Source: CAXXOK01 sp035353235
Lineage (GTDB): Bacteria; Bacillota; Clostridia; Christensenellales; Aristaeellaceae
Length of the DNA: 9,103 nt
Assembly: GCA_035353235.1 (NCBI GenBank)
Contig: DAOPZG010000109.1
Location: 1 to 9,103, forward strand
Direction of reading: 5' to 3'
Below are positions 6,309 through 9,103 of this stretch, in pieces (position 1 is the first letter of the stretch; each line of letters starts with the position of its first letter). The position numbers and the translations under genes were made by a program. Below the pieces are notes generated by a model that saw nothing but the letters and a program-made list of their open reading frames with translations, had not been told where the DNA came from and did not search any database.

Positions 6309-7088
6309 TCAGCCCTCCCAGCGTTCCCGAAGCGCCCTGAGCGCTTCCTCGGTACAGGCCAGTTCCCGTTCTGTATCCGACAGCCGGACTGCGTCCTGCT
6401 CGCGCCTTGCGGAACGCATGGCCTGAACCGCACCGGACAGCAGACGCTGCTTTCGGAGCAACCATGGCATCCATTCCGCGGGCAGAGTATGCAACAGGCA
6501 GGGGCCAAGCCACAACTCCCGTTCCGTATAGCGGGGCGCGTTATCCGGCGCGGGTACGGCGAGCATCAGCAGGTAGAGCCTGCCCCCTGCGTCCGTAATC
6601 CGTTCGCCGGTAAGTTGATATCCGATGGCTTGAATGGCCTGTCGGGCCAGAGAAAGATCCGTTTGCGCGCCCAGCACCAGCGTTGCGCCCTGCAGACGAC
6701 CCACGCCGCGGGTAAGGATTCCGGCAATGGTATCGCCGCCCATGCCGAGGATGCATACTGTGTCGGCTTTTCCGCCGGGGAGCGCGGCCAGCGCGTCCAG
6801 CCCGTCGGCGATGGTAAATACGGTTTGCTCCGCCAGCCCGAGCGTCGTCAGGCGCGATTTTGCCTTGGCAAGCGCCTTTTCGCTGATGTCTGCGGCCAGT
6901 AAACGGTGGCAACGCTTCTCCAGAAGAAGGGTTGCCCCGAATCGCCCATGGTCGCAACCGATGTCGGCACAGATGTCGCAGGGAATGACCCAGTCTGCCG
7001 CTGCCCGGAGACGGGCGTCCGGTTTCGGGGGGCGAGGCGTTCGGTGCGGCAGAACCTGTGTCGGATTCACCTGATGAACCCCGGTCAA
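6309..7088 (-). CDS. trmK: tRNA (adenine-22-N1)-methyltransferase
   Basis: Class I SAM-dependent enzyme that methylates N1 of A22 in the D-loop region of tRNA. The core begins near PDARLRAAADWV (about 23-34). Motif I follows as CADIGCDHGRFG, then ADIS at the end of strand 2 (SAM ribose contact), then ILGMGGDTIAGIL, the TrmK-type catalytic-region signature. The C terminus is a charged helical region, which in this family forms a coiled coil for tRNA binding. The longest form starts with TTG at 7088, which overlaps the sigA stop (TTGA) and has AAGGA about 9 bases upstream. A GTG at 7070 with GGGG before it would remove 6 residues. Both leave an N-terminal tail before the fold, so the start is uncertain. 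The Nif3-like gene lies 3 bases downstream. Confidence 0.92.
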   Translation of the reverse strand: MTGVHQVNPTQVLPHRTPRPPKPDARLRAAADWVIPCDICADIGCDHGRFGATLLLEKRCHRLLAADISEKALAKAKSRLTTLGLAEQTVFTIADGLDALAALPGGKADTVCILGMGGDTIAGILTRGVGRLQGATLVLGAQTDLSLARQAIQAIGYQLTGERITDAGGRLYLLMLAVPAPDNAPRYTERELWLGPCLLHTLPAEWMPWLLRKQRLLSGAVQAMRSARREQDAVRLSDTERELACTEEALRALRERWEG

Positions 7089-8176
7089 TCCAGATAATCC
7101 TTCAGCTTCTTGCTGCGGCTGGGATGGCGAAGTTTGCGCAGGGCTTTCGCCTCGATCTGGCGGATGCGTTCGCGCGTTACCTTGAACACGCGACCCACTT
7201 CCTCCAGCGTGCGCTGATGACCGTCGTCCAGACCGAAGCGGAGGCGCAGCACCTTTTCTTCACGCGGGGTCAGGGTGTCCAGCACATCCAGAAGCTGTTC
7301 CTTCATCAGGGTGAAGCTGGCGGCCTCAGCGGGAGCGGGCGCGTCTTCGTCGGGGATGAAGTCGCCAAGGTGGCTGTCCTCTTCCTCGCCGATCGGGGTT
7401 TCCAGCGATACGGGTTCCTGCGCGATTTTGATAATCTCGCGAACCTTGCTTTCGCTGATATTCATCACTTTCGCAATCTCATCGGGCGTAGGCTCGCGGC
7501 CATACTCCTGCAACAGCTGGCGGGATACGCGAATCAGCTTGTTAATGGTTTCCACCATATGTACGGGGATACGGATGGTGCGGGCCTGGTCGGCGATGGC
7601 ACGGGTAATGGCCTGCCGAATCCACCAGGTGGCATAGGTGGAAAACTTGTAGCCTTTGCGGTAGTCGAACTTGTCTACCGCTTTAATCAGGCCCAGATTT
7701 CCCTCCTGGATCAGGTCCAGAAAGAGCATGCCGCGGCCCACATAACGCTTGGCGATGGAAACCACCAGGCGCAGGTTGGCTTCGGTCAGCTTTTTCTTGG
7801 CGTCCTCGTCGCCCTCTTCCATTCGCTTGGCGATCTCAATCTCCTCATCCGCGGTTAAGAGAGGGACCTTGCCAATCTCCTTGAGGTACATGCGAACCGG
7901 ATCATCGATGCTTACGCCGTCCGGAACGCTCAGGTCGATCTTTTCCGGCTCAATCAGCTCGTCCGCAGGGACCGGGTCAAATTCATTAACCACGTCAACC
8001 CCCATGTTCTCAAGCGTCTCGTAGATCTTGTTCATCTGGTCGGCGTCGATTTCCAGGTCCATTGCCTGGTTGGCTACTTCGTCCCTGGTAATCGTGCCCT
8101 TGGTCTTGGCATCCTCGTATAACTCGTTGAGTTTCAACTTGATCGCCTCTGGCGAATGGTTGCTCAACTTCATCAC
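7085..8176 (-). CDS. sigA: RNA polymerase primary sigma factor SigA (RpoD)
   Basis: Housekeeping sigma-70 factor that directs RNA polymerase to -10/-35 promoters. From the GTG at 8176 it would be 363 residues. A short acidic region 1.1 is followed by region 1.2 (DDPVRMYLKEIG, 91-102). The region 2 block is NLRLVVSIAKRYVGRG, DLIQEGNLGLIKAVDKFDYRKG and FSTYATWWIRQAI (polymerase core and -10 recognition). Region 3 carries IRIPVHMVETINK. Region 4 is LTPREEKVLRLRFG with a helix-turn-helix RTLEEVGRVFKVTRERIRQIEAKALRKLRHP (-35 recognition), and the C terminus is the typical KLKDYLD. The perfect consensus promoter at 2590-2562 fits such a factor. The start is doubtful: AAGGAG overlaps the GTG, lies only 2 bases before ATG 8173, but lies 8 bases before an in-frame TTG at 8167, which would give 360 residues. 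Confidence 0.98.
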   Translation of the reverse strand: MMKLSNHSPEAIKLKLNELYEDAKTKGTITRDEVANQAMDLEIDADQMNKIYETLENMGVDVVNEFDPVPADELIEPEKIDLSVPDGVSIDDPVRMYLKEIGKVPLLTADEEIEIAKRMEEGDEDAKKKLTEANLRLVVSIAKRYVGRGMLFLDLIQEGNLGLIKAVDKFDYRKGYKFSTYATWWIRQAITRAIADQARTIRIPVHMVETINKLIRVSRQLLQEYGREPTPDEIAKVMNISESKVREIIKIAQEPVSLETPIGEEEDSHLGDFIPDEDAPAPAEAASFTLMKEQLLDVLDTLTPREEKVLRLRFGLDDGHQRTLEEVGRVFKVTRERIRQIEAKALRKLRHPSRSKKLKDYLD

Positions 8177-8181
8177 TCCTT
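8176..8181 (-). promoter_or_regulatory. Shine-Dalgarno that argues for a later sigA start
   Basis: AAGGAG runs from 8181 to 8176. Its last base is the G of the GTG, its distance to ATG 8173 is 2 bases and to TTG 8167 is 8 bases. Only the TTG has normal spacing, so it is the best-supported start on this evidence alone. Confidence 0.6.
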
Positions 8182-8302
8182 CATATGGGAAAGCAAAAAA
8201 ATAGGGGATTGGGCGGAAAAAAGCCGCCGTTTCAAAATACCGGTTCCTGCAAATGGGGTTTGTCCTAAAAAGGGGGCAGGCGAAACCGCTTCACAGGGGA
8301 GG
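8177..8302 (-). other. dnaG-sigA spacer with a small hairpin and T tracts
   Basis: The 126 bases hold an inverted repeat GGCGG-CTTTTTT-CCGCC (8228-8212) followed 10 bases later by seven T (8200-8194), plus an unsupported run of five T near 8270-8266. The hairpin has only 5 pairs and is not adjacent to the T run, so it is at best a weak attenuator between primase and sigma factor. No convincing promoter hexamer pair is visible. Confidence 0.35.
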
Positions 8303-9103
8303 TCAGGGAAGTTCCGTTTGTCGCAGCTGCTGTATCAGCCGCATGGCGCGCTCCGTATGTGCGGCGCGTTCACCTTCTGGTAGATTCGGCAAGCTGCGTT
8401 GAATTTCCTCTAATTCCTTTTCAATACGGATTCGTCGCATTCGCTGGATGCAGTCCTGTGCCATCCGCATCAGGCCCGCGTCGTCCGCGTCGGTCTGCAC
8501 GTTCAGAATGGCGCCCACTGCGGCGCGGCCCTGATCGTCCGGCTGGCTTTCCATCAGGGCGGCGGCGCTTTCTCCGGTCAGCAGCGCTTCGCACAGGGCA
8601 CGCAGCCGTGAATCGGAAAACTCTTCCGCGGATACCGCGCCTTTGGGCAATCGACCTGTCGCCAGCACCGCAAGCAACGTGTATGCGGTCATATCCACCT
8701 GGTCGGCTTCCTTCGCCTTCTGGCGGAAGCTGTCCCGGCGGGGAACAAAAACCTTCTGCTGCTGGGGCGAAACGCCGATTTGCTCCAGCAGGACTTCGCG
8801 GGTAAAACCGCTTTCAAAGGCGAGCTGCTTCAAGTACCCTTCCAGTTCGACCGGTTCGCGCACCGCGCGCAGGATTTCCGCACCCGCTTTCGCGTAACCG
8901 GTGCGGCCTTCTTCGGTGGAAAGGTCGTAGTTTTCCTTTTCCCGGCGTAGTCGGTAGGTTACGCCGGAGATGGGCTTGAGGGCTTCGAACGCTTCCGCTC
9001 CCTTCTGGCGGATAAACTCGTCCGGGTCCAGCCCGCCCGGAAAATCCAGCACGCGCGCAGGAATGCGTTCGCTTTCCAGCACCGTAAGCCCGCGCAGAAT
9101 CGC
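8303..9103 (-). CDS. dnaG: DNA primase DnaG, C-terminal part (5' end beyond window)
   Basis: Primase lays down RNA primers at the replication fork. The reading frame is open to the right edge, so 266 C-terminal residues are seen, and the zinc-binding domain and most of the TOPRIM core lie outside. The visible part opens with AILRGLTVLESERIPARVLDFPGGLDPDEFIRQKG, the end of the RNA-polymerase core, where the GLDPDEF motif is diagnostic of bacterial DnaG. After a linker, a helical C-terminal region (about 130-260) corresponds to the helicase DnaB-binding domain, which is poorly conserved. The stop is TGA at 8305-8303. GTG 9082 should not be taken as the start, because coding similarity continues upstream of it. 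dnaG directly before sigA is the classic macromolecular-synthesis gene order. Confidence 0.95.
   Translation of the reverse strand, partial: AILRGLTVLESERIPARVLDFPGGLDPDEFIRQKGAEAFEALKPISGVTYRLRREKENYDLSTEEGRTGYAKAGAEILRAVREPVELEGYLKQLAFESGFTREVLLEQIGVSPQQQKVFVPRRDSFRQKAKEADQVDMTAYTLLAVLATGRLPKGAVSAEEFSDSRLRALCEALLTGESAAALMESQPDDQGRAAVGAILNVQTDADDAGLMRMAQDCIQRMRRIRIEKELEEIQRSLPNLPEGERAAHTERAMRLIQQLRQTELP

Noticed and set aside
6009..6902. Long plus-strand open frame of 297 codons opposite the Nif3-like gene and trmK
   Set aside because: It crosses two well-supported minus-strand genes, has no family signature and no convincing ribosome binding site context.
8262..8295. Possible dnaG terminator ending in TTTTT after the dnaG stop
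   Set aside because: The best stem before the T run has about three pairs, too weak to support a terminator.

Overview
The window looks like chromosomal DNA of a fairly GC-rich member of the Bacillota, most likely a Clostridia-type bacterium. The clue is gene order: primase dnaG, housekeeping sigma factor sigA, tRNA methyltransferase trmK and a Nif3-like protein run in the same direction, as in many Bacillota. Ribosome binding sites are strong AGGAGG types, and GTG or TTG starts are common. Every gene I can support lies on the minus strand, so the region is transcribed from right to left. I see no mobile element, CRISPR array, tRNA or rRNA, and no stretch over 300 bases without a gene.

Layout in transcription order. 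The 3' part of dnaG (9103-8303, cut by the window edge) is followed by a 126-base spacer and sigA (8176-7085). trmK starts on a TTG that overlaps the sigA stop, and the Nif3-like gene (6305-5514) starts 3 bases after trmK. A coiled-coil zinc-ribbon protein follows (5463-4756). A GC-rich hairpin with a short U tract (4746-4705) may weaken read-through into the next genes: pyrimidine-nucleoside phosphorylase pdp (4686-3361) and, 24 bases later, a small secreted protein of unknown function (3336-2635).

The last unit is separate and is the most informative part. A perfect consensus sigma-A promoter (TTGACA, 17 bases, TATAAT, at 2590-2562) drives a leader of about 160 bases. This leader carries a recognisable yybP-ykoY manganese riboswitch aptamer (2545-2453) and then a pair of mutually exclusive hairpins next to the Shine-Dalgarno sequence. 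Below it lies a P-type cation ATPase of the calcium-pump family, of which 797 codons are visible (2392 to the left edge). The promoter, sensor and pump together read as a divalent-cation efflux unit switched on by manganese.

The rest is housekeeping: replication priming, promoter recognition, tRNA modification and pyrimidine salvage. No wholly new system is evident. The best leads are the riboswitch expression platform, the question of which ion the pump moves, and the uncharacterised secreted and zinc-ribbon proteins.
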